Shown here: positions 31,240 through 41,019 of the stretch, one piece after another
How positions within the stretch are numbered: the stretch's first letter is position 1
Layout of the letters: every line of letters starts with the position of its first letter
Source: Lentzea atacamensis
Lineage (GTDB): Bacteria > Actinomycetota > Actinomycetes > Mycobacteriales > Pseudonocardiaceae
Assembly: GCF_003269295.1 (NCBI RefSeq)
Contig: NZ_QLTT01000001.1
Span: forward strand, 143,635 to 207,634
Length of the DNA stretch: 64,000 nucleotides
Direction: 5' to 3'
Notes under the pieces: generated by a model
Database searches by the model: none
Told to the model about the DNA's origin: nothing
Seen by the model: the letters and a program-made list of their open reading frames with translations, nothing else
Position numbers and translations under genes: made by a program

Positions 31240-32898
31240 TCAGAACTGCAGGCTCCACTTGTCGAGGAACCCGGTGTCCTGGCTGGCGGCGTCGGTCACC
31301 CGAAGCTGCCAGCCACCGTTCGCGACCTCGCTGGAGGCGTTGACGGTGTAGGTGGTGTTGATGTTGTCCGTACCGCTGCCGGTGCGGTTGTGCAGGACGT
31401 AGGCGGTGCCGTCCGGCGCGATCAGCTCGACCTTCAGGTCGCCCTGGTAGGTGTGCTTGATGTCCACGGCGACCTTGAGGGTCGACGGGGCGTTGCCCGC
31501 CACCCCGGACACCGTGATCGGGGAGTTGATGGTGGTGTTGTCCCTGATCTGGAAGTCCGTGGCGTTCTCGAAGTACTTGCCGGGCAACGGCGGCGTGGCG
31601 CCGCAGTACTGGGCTTCCTTGCCGATGGCCTCGTACGGGCAGTCAGCGCGTTCCAGCAGCTGCAGCACAGCCTCCTTGTTGCGGGCGGTCTGCGCCGGGA
31701 TCACCTCGTCGGGCGGGTAGAAGCCGCCACCGCCGGCGCTGCCGGGGTACATCTCGAAGGTGTAGGCGAAGATGCCCTGCGTGCCCCACAGCCAGTCAGG
31801 GATCGACCCGTCGGTGATGTAGAGGTCGCTGGACTGCTCGGGCGTGTAGTTGTTGGTCGCGGCCATGTCCTGGCCGATCTTGGCGAACGTGTCGCGCTGG
31901 TCCTGGGTCAGGCCCGGTGCGACGTCGTCGTAGGTCCAGCCCCACGGCCACAGGATGAGCTCGCTGTAGGTGTGGAAGTCGATGGACGCGGTGATCTGCT
32001 GCTTGCCACCGACGTTGCGGCCGCGCACGAAGTCGGCCACGACCTTCACCTCGGGCGCGGACTCCGCGCTCGGCCCGCGGTAGGTGTCACTGCCGGTGCT
32101 GCCGGAGGAACCGCCGCAGCAGCCCCACTTGTAGCCCCAGTTGCGGTTGAGGTCGGTGCCGACGTTGCTGGAACCGGCGTTGGGCTGCCGGTTCTTGCGC
32201 CACGACCGGTACGTGCCGGTCGCGATGTCGTACTCGCCGCCGTCGGGGTTGACGTCGGGGATGATCCAGACCTCGCGGGTGTCGAGCAGGCCCTTGATCC
32301 GCGCGTCGCTCGCGTACTGCGAGGTGAACGTCTTGATCAGGTAGATCGCCATCTCGACGGTGAGGTGCTCACGGGCGTGCTGGTGGTGCGTGAACAGCAC
32401 CTCCGGCTCGTTCTCGTCGGTGGTGACGTTGTCACTGATCTTGAGCGCGATGATGTCGCGGTTCTCGTAGGACTTGCCGATGACCTGCTTGGAGATCAGG
32501 TTCGGGTACTGCGAGACGACCTCGTTGATCGCGGCGGTCATCTCGGCGTAGTTGTGGTAGTTCGAGTCCGCGGCGGGGAAGTCGAACGGCCCGATCGCGG
32601 AGTTCGCCTCCATCCGCTTGGGCAGCTCGGTGATCTCGAAGCCCTGGGCCTTGAGGTTCTTGACCTCCCGCTCGGTGGCGGTGATCACGACGATGCCGTG
32701 CTCCTCGACCGAGTCGATGGCGGCACCGGACTTGGCGAGCTTGGTCCGCTGGTCAGCGGAGCGGACGCCGCTGACCTGGTAGTTGGTCGTCGTTTCCTCG
32801 GCGCCGGGAGCCGCGCCGGTGGGCACGCCTCCCATCGTGAACACGACGCTCGCGGCGACGGCGACCCCGATCAGGGGTCTGAGGTGGCTTTTACGCAT
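31240..32898 (-). CDS. Secreted M14 zinc carboxypeptidase with P domain
   Basis: The 552-residue protein has a signal peptide ([19 protein letters not shown]...ATGAAPG), a propeptide, and an M14 metallocarboxypeptidase domain with zinc motif His174-x-x-Glu177 (HHQHAREH), [15 protein letters not shown], and a TFEMYPGS segment carrying the catalytic Glu. The C-terminus (from about residue 440) is a proprotein-convertase P/Homo-B beta domain ending LDKWSLQF. It should act outside the cell on protein C-termini. ATG 32898 has AAAGGG upstream. It converges with the monooxygenase gene. Confidence 0.93.
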   Translation of the reverse strand: MRKSHLRPLIGVAVAASVVFTMGGVPTGAAPGAEETTTNYQVSGVRSADQRTKLAKSGAAIDSVEEHGIVVITATEREVKNLKAQGFEITELPKRMEANSAIGPFDFPAADSNYHNYAEMTAAINEVVSQYPNLISKQVIGKSYENRDIIALKISDNVTTDENEPEVLFTHHQHAREHLTVEMAIYLIKTFTSQYASDARIKGLLDTREVWIIPDVNPDGGEYDIATGTYRSWRKNRQPNAGSSNVGTDLNRNWGYKWGCCGGSSGSTGSDTYRGPSAESAPEVKVVADFVRGRNVGGKQQITASIDFHTYSELILWPWGWTYDDVAPGLTQDQRDTFAKIGQDMAATNNYTPEQSSDLYITDGSIPDWLWGTQGIFAYTFEMYPGSAGGGGFYPPDEVIPAQTARNKEAVLQLLERADCPYEAIGKEAQYCGATPPLPGKYFENATDFQIRDNTTINSPITVSGVAGNAPSTLKVAVDIKHTYQGDLKVELIAPDGTAYVLHNRTGSGTDNINTTYTVNASSEVANGGWQLRVTDAASQDTGFLDKWSLQF

Positions 32899-33002
32899 GC
32901 AGGGCAACCCTTTCGGACCACGGCAGGGACATGGCTGGGGTAAGTGAAGTCCGTGTCAAGGCTCACTGTCATCCCGCCATCCGTATGGGGTTATCTGGAC
33001 TA

Positions 33003-33785
33003 ATGACGCGCTACGACGCTGTGGAGGCCGCCTCGTACCGGGTGGCTCGTGAGATTCCGTTGACGGGGTTGGCGTCGTGGCGGGACGCCGTGGAGCCGTA
33101 CTTCCTGCCGGGCCGCACGGTGCTGGATCTGGGGGCCGGGACGGGATTGTTCGTGCGGGCGTTCGCGCAGTGGTTCCCGGACGTGGCCGTCGTCGCGGTG
33201 GAGCCGTCCGCGGACATGAGGGAGGCGTCGGGGCTGACGATGCTGGCCGGGGACGCGTACACGATTCCGGTGCCGGACGCGTCGGTGGACGTGGTGTGGA
33301 TCTCGACGGTGATCCACCACGTCCGCGACCTGCCGGCCGCTGGGGCGGAGTTGCGGCGGGTGCTGCGTCCGGGCGGAGTGGTGGTGTTGCGGTCGTTGTT
33401 CCGGGAACGGCACGAGGGGGTCGGGTTGTTCCGGTTCTTCCCCGAGGCGACGCGGGCGTTGTCGTCGTTCCCGACGGTGTCCGAGGTCGCGGACGGCCTG
33501 GGGTTCGCCGTGGACCGGTTGGAGCCGGTTGCACAGGTGACAGCGCTGTCGTTGGCGGAGAAGGCTTCCTCGCTGCGGTGGGAGGCGGACACGCTGTTGC
33601 GGTCGCTGTCGGAGCACGAGTTCGAGGCGGGCCGTGCGCGGTTGCTGGAGGCGGCCGCGGTCGAGACGGGCCCGGTGGTCGATCACCTGGATCTGCTGGT
33701 GCTCAACGCTGTCCGAGACGCTGCCGGTGCGCGGACCACCACGCCCGGTTGGACGAAATCACGGTCGCCCCGGGGCGGGTTCTGA
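33003..33785 (+). CDS. Class I SAM-dependent methyltransferase
   Basis: The 260-residue protein has SAM motif I TVLDLGAGTGLFVRAFAQWFP, acidic loop VVAVEPSADMRE, GDAYTIPVPDASVDVVWISTVIHHV and LRRVLRPGGVVVLRSLF, typical of UbiE/Methyltransf_11 type enzymes. The substrate is unknown. ATG at 33003 gives the usual distance to motif I, but no good ribosome site precedes it; earlier in-frame ATGs exist. It is followed by the DinB-like gene after 13 bases, in the same direction. Confidence 0.85.
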   Translation: MTRYDAVEAASYRVAREIPLTGLASWRDAVEPYFLPGRTVLDLGAGTGLFVRAFAQWFPDVAVVAVEPSADMREASGLTMLAGDAYTIPVPDASVDVVWISTVIHHVRDLPAAGAELRRVLRPGGVVVLRSLFRERHEGVGLFRFFPEATRALSSFPTVSEVADGLGFAVDRLEPVAQVTALSLAEKASSLRWEADTLLRSLSEHEFEAGRARLLEAAAVETGPVVDHLDLLVLNAVRDAAGARTTTPGWTKSRSPRGGF

Positions 33786-33798
33786 AAGGCTGACGGGC

Positions 33799-34386
33799 AT
33801 GGCTTCGGATCCCAAGGCAGACCTGCACCGCTATCTCCGCACGGCCCGCGACAGCATGCGGTGGAAGCTGGACGGGCTGTCGGAGTACGACGTGCGGCGG
33901 CCGTTGACGCCGACGGGCACGAACCTGCTGGGCCTGGTCAAGCACCTGGCGGGTACCGAGCAGGAGTATTTCGGTGCCTGCCTGGGCCGCTCGTTCGGGG
34001 AGAAGCTGCCGTGGCTGGACGCGATCGACAACGGTGACCCGAACGCGGACATGTTCGCCACCGCCGACGAGTCGCGTGAGGACATCCTGTCGTTGTACGG
34101 CCGGGTCGCGGAGTTCGCCGACAACGTGATCTCGGAGCTGCCGCTGGACGCGCCGGGTGTGGTGCCGTGGTGGTCGGAGGAGCGGCGGTACGTGACGTTG
34201 CACCTGCTGCTGGTCCACATGATCGCGGAGACGAACCGGCACGCCGGGCACGCGGACATCCTGCGGGAGGGCCTGGACGGGGCGGCCGGGTTGCGCGACG
34301 GGGTGTCGAACCTGCCGGAGCAGGACTGGGCGGCGTACCGGGCGCGGGTGGAGCAGGCGGCGCGGAAGGCGGCGGGCCTGGTCTGA
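33799..34386 (+). CDS. DinB/DUF664-family protein
   Basis: The 195-residue four-helix DinB-fold protein has the metal-ligand histidines in LVKHLAGTEQEYF and NRHAGHADILREGLDG, the DUF664 pattern. Relatives include mycothiol-dependent transferases, although most have no assigned reaction. It belongs to a block with an epoxide hydrolase, WYL regulator and PNPOx-like protein. A clear paralog lies at 54175 beside the second such block. Confidence 0.88.
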   Translation: MASDPKADLHRYLRTARDSMRWKLDGLSEYDVRRPLTPTGTNLLGLVKHLAGTEQEYFGACLGRSFGEKLPWLDAIDNGDPNADMFATADESREDILSLYGRVAEFADNVISELPLDAPGVVPWWSEERRYVTLHLLLVHMIAETNRHAGHADILREGLDGAAGLRDGVSNLPEQDWAAYRARVEQAARKAAGLV

Positions 34387-34428
34387 GGCCGACGGTCGAG
34401 CTCAAACCGGGCTCGCCCTGTCACGCCG

Positions 34429-35496
34429 CTAGAACGCGGAGAAGTACTTGCGGACGTCGGCGACGTAGAGGTCGGGCACCTCGATGGCCGGGAAGTGGCC
34501 GCCGCGGTCGTACTCGGTCCAGTGCTCAACCTGGTGCTCGGGGTCGAGCAGCGAGCGGATGCCGGTGTCGGCGGCGAAGGTCGCGAAGCCGGTGGGCGCG
34601 GCGGCCCCTCCCCACGTGCCGGGGGCGTTCATGGACTCGTAGATGAACTCGGCCGAGGTGGCGCCGGTGCCGGTGAACCAGTAGATCGACACGGCGGTGA
34701 GCAGTGCGTCGCGGTCGACTTCCGCGCACCAGGCGTGGAACTTCTCGTAGATCCACGCCAGCAGCCCCACCGGCGAGTCCGTGAGCGAGAAGCCGATGGT
34801 CCACGGTTTGGTGGACATCAGCTGCAGGTAGCCGAGGCCGGTGGCGACCAGCTCGTTGAACCGCTCGGCGCGCGCCAGCTCCACGCCGGAGAGATTGTCG
34901 GTGGGCAGCGGGCCGCCGAACGGGTGGGAGCTGGGGCCGTTGATGTGCATGGCGGCCACGGCCGGGGTCAGGCGGCTCATGGCGCCCGCGATGCCCGCGC
35001 CGACGTCACCGGCCTGCACGCCGTACCGCTCGTAGCCCAGCTGTTGCATCAGCGCGACGAACGCGCCGGCGGTGCGGGAGACGTCCCAGGCGCCGGTGAC
35101 GGGCACGGAGAAGCCGAAGCCGGGGATGGACGGCACGACGACGTGGTGATCGCGCGCGAGGTCGGCGATCACGTCCAGGTACTCGGCGAACGTCGAGGGC
35201 CAGCCGTGGATGAGCATCAGCGGCAGGGCGTCGGCGCGGGAGCTGCGGACGTGGACGAAGTGGATGGGCTGGCCGTCGATCTCGGTCACGAACTGATCGA
35301 AGGCGTTGAGGCGGTCCTCGACGGCACGCCAGTCGAACCCGCCGGCCCAGTGTTCGACGAGCGACCGGAGTTCCGCGACGGGCACGCCGCGCTTCCAGCC
35401 ATCGGTGCCGGACTGCGCGGGCCACCGCACGCCGGCGAGCCGCTGCCGCAGGTCGGAGAGGTCGTTCTGGGAGATCTCGACGCGAAAGGTGTCCAT
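34429..35496 (-). CDS. Epoxide hydrolase (EHN type), copy 1
   Basis: The 355-residue protein has the N-terminal EHN lid domain (MDTFRVEISQNDLSDLRQRLAGVRWP) and the alpha/beta hydrolase core: oxyanion HGWP, nucleophile Asp in VQAGDVGAG, lid tyrosines, and catalytic His in YDRGGHFPAIEVP. It should open epoxides with water. ATG 35496 is divergent from a WYL regulator gene, 63 bases apart. The arrangement is repeated at 57419-59501, where the second copy is clearly related. Confidence 0.92.
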   Translation of the reverse strand: MDTFRVEISQNDLSDLRQRLAGVRWPAQSGTDGWKRGVPVAELRSLVEHWAGGFDWRAVEDRLNAFDQFVTEIDGQPIHFVHVRSSRADALPLMLIHGWPSTFAEYLDVIADLARDHHVVVPSIPGFGFSVPVTGAWDVSRTAGAFVALMQQLGYERYGVQAGDVGAGIAGAMSRLTPAVAAMHINGPSSHPFGGPLPTDNLSGVELARAERFNELVATGLGYLQLMSTKPWTIGFSLTDSPVGLLAWIYEKFHAWCAEVDRDALLTAVSIYWFTGTGATSAEFIYESMNAPGTWGGAAAPTGFATFAADTGIRSLLDPEHQVEHWTEYDRGGHFPAIEVPDLYVADVRKYFSAF

Positions 35497-35508
35497 GGCC
35501 GCAACGTT

Positions 35509-35536
35509 AGGAACAATTGCGGAAAGGTTCGTTCCT
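35509..35536. promoter_or_regulatory. Inverted repeat between epoxide hydrolase and WYL genes
   Basis: AGGAAC (35509-35514) and GTTCCT (35531-35536) are exact complements with a 16-base spacer, in the 63-base gap of the divergent pair. This is a candidate site for the WYL regulator. The arms are short, so the call is tentative. Confidence 0.4.
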
Positions 35537-35559
35537 CATTCGCGGGGAGAGTGCTCGGC

Positions 35560-36486
35560 ATGGTGGAGACGTCGGCACGGTTGCTGAAGCTGCTGTCGTT
35601 GCTGCAGACCCCGCGCGACTGGTCGGGGCCCGAGCTGGCCGAGCGGCTCGGCGTGACGACCAGGACCGTGCGCAACGACGTGGATCGGCTGCGGAGCCTG
35701 GGTTATCCGGTGCACGCGACGCCGGGGGTGGCGGGCGGCTACAAGCTGGGTGCGGGGGCGAAGCTGCCGCCGTTGCTGCTCGATGACGACGAGGCGGTCG
35801 CGATCGCGCTGAGCCTGAGCACGCAGGACTCCGAGACCGCGGACCGGGCGCTGCGCAAGCTGGAGCAGGTGCTGCCCTCGCGCCTGCGGCACCGGGTCGC
35901 CGCGTTGCAGGAGTTCACCGTCGGCACCGCCACCGAGCTCGACTCCGAGGTGACGGTGCAGATCGTCAACGCCTGCCGCGCGCGGGAACGCCTGCGGTTC
36001 GACTACGTCAAGTTCGACGGCGCGCGGGATCGCCGGGAGGTGGAGCCGTACCGGCTGGTGCACACGCGGGGCCGCTGGTACCTGGTCGCGTGGGACGTGG
36101 CCAGGCAGGACTGGCGGACGTTCCGGGCCGATCGGATGCAGCCGCGGATCCCGACGGGCCCGAGGTTCACCCCGCGTGAGCTTCCCGACCTGGAGGCCCA
36201 CCTTGCCCAGGGGCTCGCGACGGCGGCGTGGCGGTTCCGGGCGACGGTCACGGTGCACGCGCCGGCGCACGAGGTCGCGGCGAAGGTGCCGGCGGCGCTG
36301 GTGGAGGCCGTGGACGAGACGACGTGCCGGATGACCGCGGGGTCGGACACACCGCAGATGCTGGCGGTGTACCTGGGCATGCTCGACAGCGACTTCGAGG
36401 TGGACGGGCCGCCGGAGCTCGTTCAGCACTTGGGAAAGACCGCTGACAGGTTCCGCGGCGCCATCAATACTGCCGACCATGGGTAA
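35560..36486 (+). CDS. YafY-type HTH/WYL-domain regulator, copy 1
   Basis: The 308-residue protein has an N-terminal HTH_11 winged helix (ARLLKLLSLLQTPRDWSGPELAERLGVTTRTVRNDVDRLRSLGYPV) then a PHATPGVAGGYKLGAGAKLPPLLLDDDEA segment and the WYL sensor domain (RREVEPYRLVHTRGRWYLVAWDV...FRADRM), plus a WCX C-terminal extension. It should regulate the divergent epoxide hydrolase gene. ATG 35560 has GGGGAGA upstream. Downstream, the PNPOx gene overlaps its end by 8 bases. Confidence 0.9.
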   Translation: MVETSARLLKLLSLLQTPRDWSGPELAERLGVTTRTVRNDVDRLRSLGYPVHATPGVAGGYKLGAGAKLPPLLLDDDEAVAIALSLSTQDSETADRALRKLEQVLPSRLRHRVAALQEFTVGTATELDSEVTVQIVNACRARERLRFDYVKFDGARDRREVEPYRLVHTRGRWYLVAWDVARQDWRTFRADRMQPRIPTGPRFTPRELPDLEAHLAQGLATAAWRFRATVTVHAPAHEVAAKVPAALVEAVDETTCRMTAGSDTPQMLAVYLGMLDSDFEVDGPPELVQHLGKTADRFRGAINTADHG

Positions 36487-37057
36487 GGAGTACGAGCGCA
36501 TCGAGCCGCGGCTGTGGGAGTTCATCGAGAGGCAGAAGGTGTTCTTCGTGGCGAGCGCTCCGCTGGCCGGCGACGGTCACGTGAACCTCTCGCCCAAGGG
36601 CCGGCAGGGCACGTTGCGGATCCTCGACGACCGCACGGTGGCCTACCTCGACTTCGGCGGCAGTCACGCCGAGACGATCGCGCATCTGCGGGAGAACGGC
36701 CGGATCACGTTGATGTGGTGCGCGTTCGAGGGTCCGCCGAACATCGTGCGGATCCACGGCCGTGGTGAGCCGGTGTTCCGCGACGACCCGCGCTTCCCGG
36801 GGCTGGTGGCGGGGTTCGGTGAGGCGGACGGGCCGGCGCTGCGGGCGGTCATCGTCGTGACGGCGGAGCTGATCAGCGACACGTGCGGGTTCGCGGTGCC
36901 GTTCATGGACTACCGGGCGGAACGGGAGCTGCACGCGAACCACTTCGGCCGCAAGACCGACGAGGAGTTCCGCGAGTACACCGCGAGCAAGCCCTACAAC
37001 AACGCGAGCCTCGACGGGTTGCCGGCGGTTCCGCTGCCCCTGCCGCCCCGGCGGTGA
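36479..37057 (+). CDS. Pyridoxamine 5'-phosphate oxidase-fold flavoprotein
   Basis: The 192-residue protein has the split-barrel fold of PNPOx-like proteins: WEFIERQKVFFVASAPLAGDGHVNLSPKGRQGTLRILDDRTVAYLDFGGSHAETIAHLRENGRITLMWCAFEGPPNIVRIHGRGE. Relatives bind FMN or F420 and reduce unknown substrates. ATG 36479 overlaps the WYL gene by 8 bases, so it is co-translated with the regulator. A close family in actinobacteria is annotated only as pyridoxamine oxidase family protein. Confidence 0.9.
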   Translation: MGKEYERIEPRLWEFIERQKVFFVASAPLAGDGHVNLSPKGRQGTLRILDDRTVAYLDFGGSHAETIAHLRENGRITLMWCAFEGPPNIVRIHGRGEPVFRDDPRFPGLVAGFGEADGPALRAVIVVTAELISDTCGFAVPFMDYRAERELHANHFGRKTDEEFREYTASKPYNNASLDGLPAVPLPLPPRR

Positions 37058-37061
37058 GCGG

Positions 37062-38348
37062 TCAGCTCGACAGGAACCGGTCCAGGACGCGGACCCCGAA
37101 CTCCAGGCCCGCGACGGGGACGCGTTCGTCGACGCCGTGGGCCATCGACCGGTAGTCGTACCCGGTGGGCAGCAGCAGCGGCGAGAACCCGTAGCAGTGG
37201 ATGCCGAGCTGGCTGAACGCCTTGGCGTCGGTGCCGCCGCCCAGGCAGTACGGCACGACGACGGCGGCGGGGTCCTCGTCGCGCAACGCCTCGGCCATCG
37301 CGGCGAACCACGCGGTGTCCACGGGTGCCTCGACCGGCGGCTGGTGTTCCAGGAACTCGCGCGTCACGCCGTCGCTGAGCAACGAGTCGATGGTCGCCTC
37401 CAGCTCCTCGACGGTGCCGGGCAGGGTCCGCACGTCGAGCTGGGCGGTCGCGCTGCCGGGGATGACGTTCACCTTGTAGCCGGCCTGCAGCATCGTCGGC
37501 GTCGTGGAGCACCGCACGGTGTTCTCCACCAGCTTCGCGGCGGGGCCGAGGCGGGCGATGGTGGCGTCGACGTCGTCGAGGTCGACCTCGACGCCCAGTG
37601 CCTTGCCCGCGCCGACGAGGAACGCCTCGACCGTCGGCGTGAGGCGGACCGGGTGCTGGTACGCGGCGATGCGCGCCAGCGACGAGACGAGCGCGGTGAC
37701 GGCGTTGCGGTCGTTCTTGCGGGATCCGTGCCCGGCGCGGCCCGCGGCGGTGAGCTTCATGTGCGAGGTGCCGCGCTCGGCGGTGCCGATCGGGTACAGG
37801 CGCACGCCGTCGACGTCGAAGGAGAACGCGCCGGACTCGCTGATCGCCGCCTGGACTCCGGCGAAGTGGGCGGCGTGGTGGTCGACGAGCCAGTGCGCGC
37901 CATAAACGCCCTGGTCCTCCTCGTCGGCGACGAACGCCAGCACGACGTCGCGGCGGGGCCGGCGGCCCTCGGTGTGCCAGCGGTTGATCACGGCCAGCGT
38001 CATCGCGGCCATGTCCTTCATGTCGACCGCGCCGCGGCCGTGGACGAACCCGTCGCGGATCTCGCCGCCGAACGGGTCGAAGCTCCACTCGGCCGCGTCG
38101 GCGGGCACGACGTCGAGGTGGGACTGGACGAGGACGGCGGGCAGCGACGGGTCGGTGCCGTGGATGCGCGCGAGGACGCTGGTGCGGCGTGGCGCGGGCT
38201 CGAGCAGCGTGGGTGGCACGCCGTTGTCCTGCAGGACGGCGGCCACGTGCTCGGCGGCCTCGCGTTCGCCCGCGCAGTCGCCGCCGCCGCGGTTGGTCGT
38301 GTCGAAGCGAATGAGCTGCGCGCACAGCTGCGCCACGTCCAGCGTCAT
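37062..38348 (-). CDS. M20 metallopeptidase (dipeptidase)
   Basis: The 428-residue protein is an M20/M25/M40 peptidase: VLVQSHLDVVP (first metal ligands), GRGAVDMKDMAAM, FVADEEDQGVYGAHWL (catalytic Glu and metal ligands), a lid dimerisation domain with GRAGHGS, and CLGGGTDAKAFSQLGIHCYGF near the end. It should cleave dipeptides or N-acyl amino acids. ATG 38348 gives a standard N-terminus. It follows the D-aminopeptidase gene by 43 bases and is divergent from the peptide ABC importer, so the whole block suits peptide uptake and breakdown. Confidence 0.92.
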   Translation of the reverse strand: MTLDVAQLCAQLIRFDTTNRGGGDCAGEREAAEHVAAVLQDNGVPPTLLEPAPRRTSVLARIHGTDPSLPAVLVQSHLDVVPADAAEWSFDPFGGEIRDGFVHGRGAVDMKDMAAMTLAVINRWHTEGRRPRRDVVLAFVADEEDQGVYGAHWLVDHHAAHFAGVQAAISESGAFSFDVDGVRLYPIGTAERGTSHMKLTAAGRAGHGSRKNDRNAVTALVSSLARIAAYQHPVRLTPTVEAFLVGAGKALGVEVDLDDVDATIARLGPAAKLVENTVRCSTTPTMLQAGYKVNVIPGSATAQLDVRTLPGTVEELEATIDSLLSDGVTREFLEHQPPVEAPVDTAWFAAMAEALRDEDPAAVVVPYCLGGGTDAKAFSQLGIHCYGFSPLLLPTGYDYRSMAHGVDERVPVAGLEFGVRVLDRFLSS

Positions 38349-38391
38349 GAAGCCACCGTAGCCGCACGCGTCAGGTGGAAATGTCACGGCC

Positions 38392-39219
38392 TCAGCCGTA
38401 GATGTCCTCGACGGCTCCGGCTGCGACGTGGGTGACGACTTTGAACGCCTTCATCGCCTCGGTCATCGACACGGCGTCGAACCCGACCCGCCGCGCGCCG
38501 ATCAGCTCGACGGTCGGCACCACGGCGGCGGCGTCGGCGAGGTGGGTGGCGTCGAACTCGACCTCGATGCGGTGCGGCGACACCACACCCTCACCCCGCC
38601 CGGCGGACGCCATCGCCGCTGTGGCGGCTTGTGTGATGTGTGAAAAAGCCACGGCGGGTGGCAAACACACGGCGGCGTACCGCGACACGCACTCCTTCAC
38701 CGCCACGGTCGCCGCCGAGGGCGCGTAGGAGGCCGCGTCCTCGCACGTCAGGTCGTCACCGGTCACCAGCAGCACGGGCACCCCGTACTCGGCGGCCAGC
38801 GCGGCGTTGAGGCGTCCCTCGGAGGCGTGCACCCCGTCGAGCCAGACGCCGGTGATGGAGTTCTCCAGGTAGGTGTGCGCGAGCACGCCGGGAGAGCCGG
38901 CACCCGTGTGATAGCCGAGGAGAACAACACCGTCCACATCGGAGTCGATGCCCTGCATCATCGACAACGGTTTGTGCCTGCCGGTGAGCATTCGAGCCGA
39001 GGTGTGGAGGTCTTCGAGCAGAAGGTTGCGCTGCGAGGAATGCGCTTCGTTGACCATTACCTCTTTTGCGCCACCCGCCACCAGGCCCGCCACGCAGGCG
39101 TTGACGTCTCCTGTGAACAGGCGCCGGAACCGTTGCCACTGCTCGGTACCGGGGATGACGTCCCCGGTCCAGGTGACTCCGGTGGCGCCTTCCATGTCCG
39201 CCGAGATCATGATCCGCAC
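38392..39219 (-). CDS. DppA-like D-aminopeptidase (M55)
   Basis: The 275-residue protein matches the M55 D-aminopeptidase DppA: MRIMISADMEGATGVT (metal-binding SADMEG), VNEAHSSQRNLL, LLGYHTGAGSPGVLAHT and a conserved catalytic region VTGDDLTCEDA. DppA removes N-terminal D-amino acids such as D-Ala from peptides, and in Bacillus is encoded with the dpp dipeptide importer, as here. It is divergent from the binding-protein gene with a 45-base gap. GTG 39219 was used. A role in recycling cell-wall or D-amino-acid peptides is inferred. Confidence 0.92.
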   Translation of the reverse strand: MRIMISADMEGATGVTWTGDVIPGTEQWQRFRRLFTGDVNACVAGLVAGGAKEVMVNEAHSSQRNLLLEDLHTSARMLTGRHKPLSMMQGIDSDVDGVVLLGYHTGAGSPGVLAHTYLENSITGVWLDGVHASEGRLNAALAAEYGVPVLLVTGDDLTCEDAASYAPSAATVAVKECVSRYAAVCLPPAVAFSHITQAATAAMASAGRGEGVVSPHRIEVEFDATHLADAAAVVPTVELIGARRVGFDAVSMTEAMKAFKVVTHVAAGAVEDIYG

Positions 39220-39264
39220 ATCTGAGTAACGTAGCGGTGGGCTGCTGGGGAAGAGGGGTATTTC

Positions 39265-41019
39265 GTGCGGGTCAAGTTGTGCGCGTTACTTGCCATAGCA
39301 ATGACACTGGGGATGGCGACACCTTCTGCAACGGCACAGGGGCCGGTGATTCTGAAGGTCGCGATCGTGCAGCAGATCGACTCGATGAACCCGTTCCTGG
39401 CGGTGTTCCAGTCGAGCACCGAGATCAACCGGCTGATGTACGACTACCTGACCGCGTACGCGGCGGACGACCAGCGGGTGACCGAGGGCCTCGCGAACAG
39501 ATGGGAGCCCTCACCCGACAAGCTCACGTGGACGTTCACCGTCCCCGAGGGCAAGAAGTGGTCCGACGGGCAACTGGTCACGGCGCACGACGTCGCGTTC
39601 ACCTACAACCTGATGCTCAACGACGAGGTCGCGCGGACCGCGAACGGCAGCTTCGTCACCAACTTCGCCTCCGTCGCCGCCCCCGACGACCGGACCGTGG
39701 TGATCAGGACCAAGGCACCGCAGGTGACGATGCTGGCGCTGGACATCCCGATCGTGCCCAGGCACGTGTGGGAGAAGGTCCCGAGCATCAAGGACTACGC
39801 CAACGACCGGATGCCGGTCGTGGGCTCCGGCCCGTTCGTGCTGACCGACCACGTGGCCGGTCAGTTCATCAAGCTCAAGGCCAACAAGAACTACTGGCGC
39901 GGCCCGGCGAAGTACGACGAGCTGCACTTCGTGTACTTCCAGAACTCCGACGCCGCGGTGCAGGCGCTGACCAAGGGCGAGATCGACCTGGTCAACCGGA
40001 TGGCACCGGCGCAGTTCGACTCGCTGGGGGACAAGCCCGGCGTCACGCGCAACAAGGCGCAGGGCCGCCGGTTCGTCGAGCTGCTGATCAACCCCGGCGC
40101 GCAGACCAGGACCGGGGAGCCGATCGGTGACGGCCACGCGGCGCTCAAGGACGTGCGGGTGCGGCGGGCGCTCGCGCAGGCCATCGACCTCGACGCGCTG
40201 GTGCAGCGGGTGAGCCTCGGCTACGCGGAGAAGGGCGCCGGGCTGGTGCCGCCGGTGTTCGGCAAGTGGCACTGGCAGCCGGGCGAGCAGGAGCTGCGCA
40301 AGTTCGACCCCGCGGCCGCGAACGCCGCTCTCGACGCCGCCGGGCATCCGCGCAAGGCCGACGGCACCCGCTTCGGGCTGCGGCTGGTCGGGCGCGCGGG
40401 GCGTGCCTACGACGAGCAGGCGTCGGAGTACCTCAAGCGGCAGCTGGGCGACATCGGCATCCCGCTGGACGTGCGGCTGGTGTCGGACAACCAGCTCAAC
40501 GAGGCGACCACGGTGGCGACCTACGACCTCGCCTTCTCGGGCTGGGCGACGAACGTGGACCCGGACTTCGTCCTGGGCCTGCACACGTGCGCGCAGCGGC
40601 CGGGCGCGGACGGCAAGGGCGGCACCTCCGACGCCTACTTCTGCGACGCGACCTACGACCAGCTCTACGCGCGGCAGCTCTCGGAGTTCGACGAGGGCAA
40701 GCGGGTGGAGATCGTGAAGCAGATGCAGGCGCGGTTCTACGACCAGGTGCCCGCGGTGGTGCTGGCCTACGAGAACGCGCTGGAGGCCTACCGCTCCGAC
40801 CGCTTCGCCAGGTTCACCACACAGCCCGCGCAGGGTGGCGTGATCATGGCGCAGAACGGCATGTGGGGTTACTACGGCGCCGAGCCCGCCGGACGCGCGG
40901 CGCCGCCCTCCAGCAGGGGGCCCGCGCTGGCGATCGGCGGCCTGGTGCTCCTCGCGCTGGTCGTGGTGGGTGTCGTGGTGGCACGCCGGCGCAAGGCCAC
41001 GGCGGGGGAGCGCGAGTAG
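39265..41019 (+). CDS. Peptide ABC importer binding protein with C-terminal anchor
   Basis: The 584-residue family 5 solute-binding protein has a signal peptide ending near ATAQG with no lipobox cysteine, the SBP_bac_5 domain (DSMNPFLAVFQSSTEINRLMYDYL, WEPSPDKLTWTFTVPEGKKWSDG, GSGPFVLTDH) and, unusually, a C-terminal membrane helix PALAIGGLVLLALVVVGVVVA followed by RRRK. It appears to be held at the membrane by this anchor rather than by lipid. GTG 39265 has AAGAGGGG upstream. It leads a four-gene Dpp-type operon. Confidence 0.92.
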   Translation: MRVKLCALLAIAMTLGMATPSATAQGPVILKVAIVQQIDSMNPFLAVFQSSTEINRLMYDYLTAYAADDQRVTEGLANRWEPSPDKLTWTFTVPEGKKWSDGQLVTAHDVAFTYNLMLNDEVARTANGSFVTNFASVAAPDDRTVVIRTKAPQVTMLALDIPIVPRHVWEKVPSIKDYANDRMPVVGSGPFVLTDHVAGQFIKLKANKNYWRGPAKYDELHFVYFQNSDAAVQALTKGEIDLVNRMAPAQFDSLGDKPGVTRNKAQGRRFVELLINPGAQTRTGEPIGDGHAALKDVRVRRALAQAIDLDALVQRVSLGYAEKGAGLVPPVFGKWHWQPGEQELRKFDPAAANAALDAAGHPRKADGTRFGLRLVGRAGRAYDEQASEYLKRQLGDIGIPLDVRLVSDNQLNEATTVATYDLAFSGWATNVDPDFVLGLHTCAQRPGADGKGGTSDAYFCDATYDQLYARQLSEFDEGKRVEIVKQMQARFYDQVPAVVLAYENALEAYRSDRFARFTTQPAQGGVIMAQNGMWGYYGAEPAGRAAPPSSRGPALAIGGLVLLALVVVGVVVARRRKATAGERE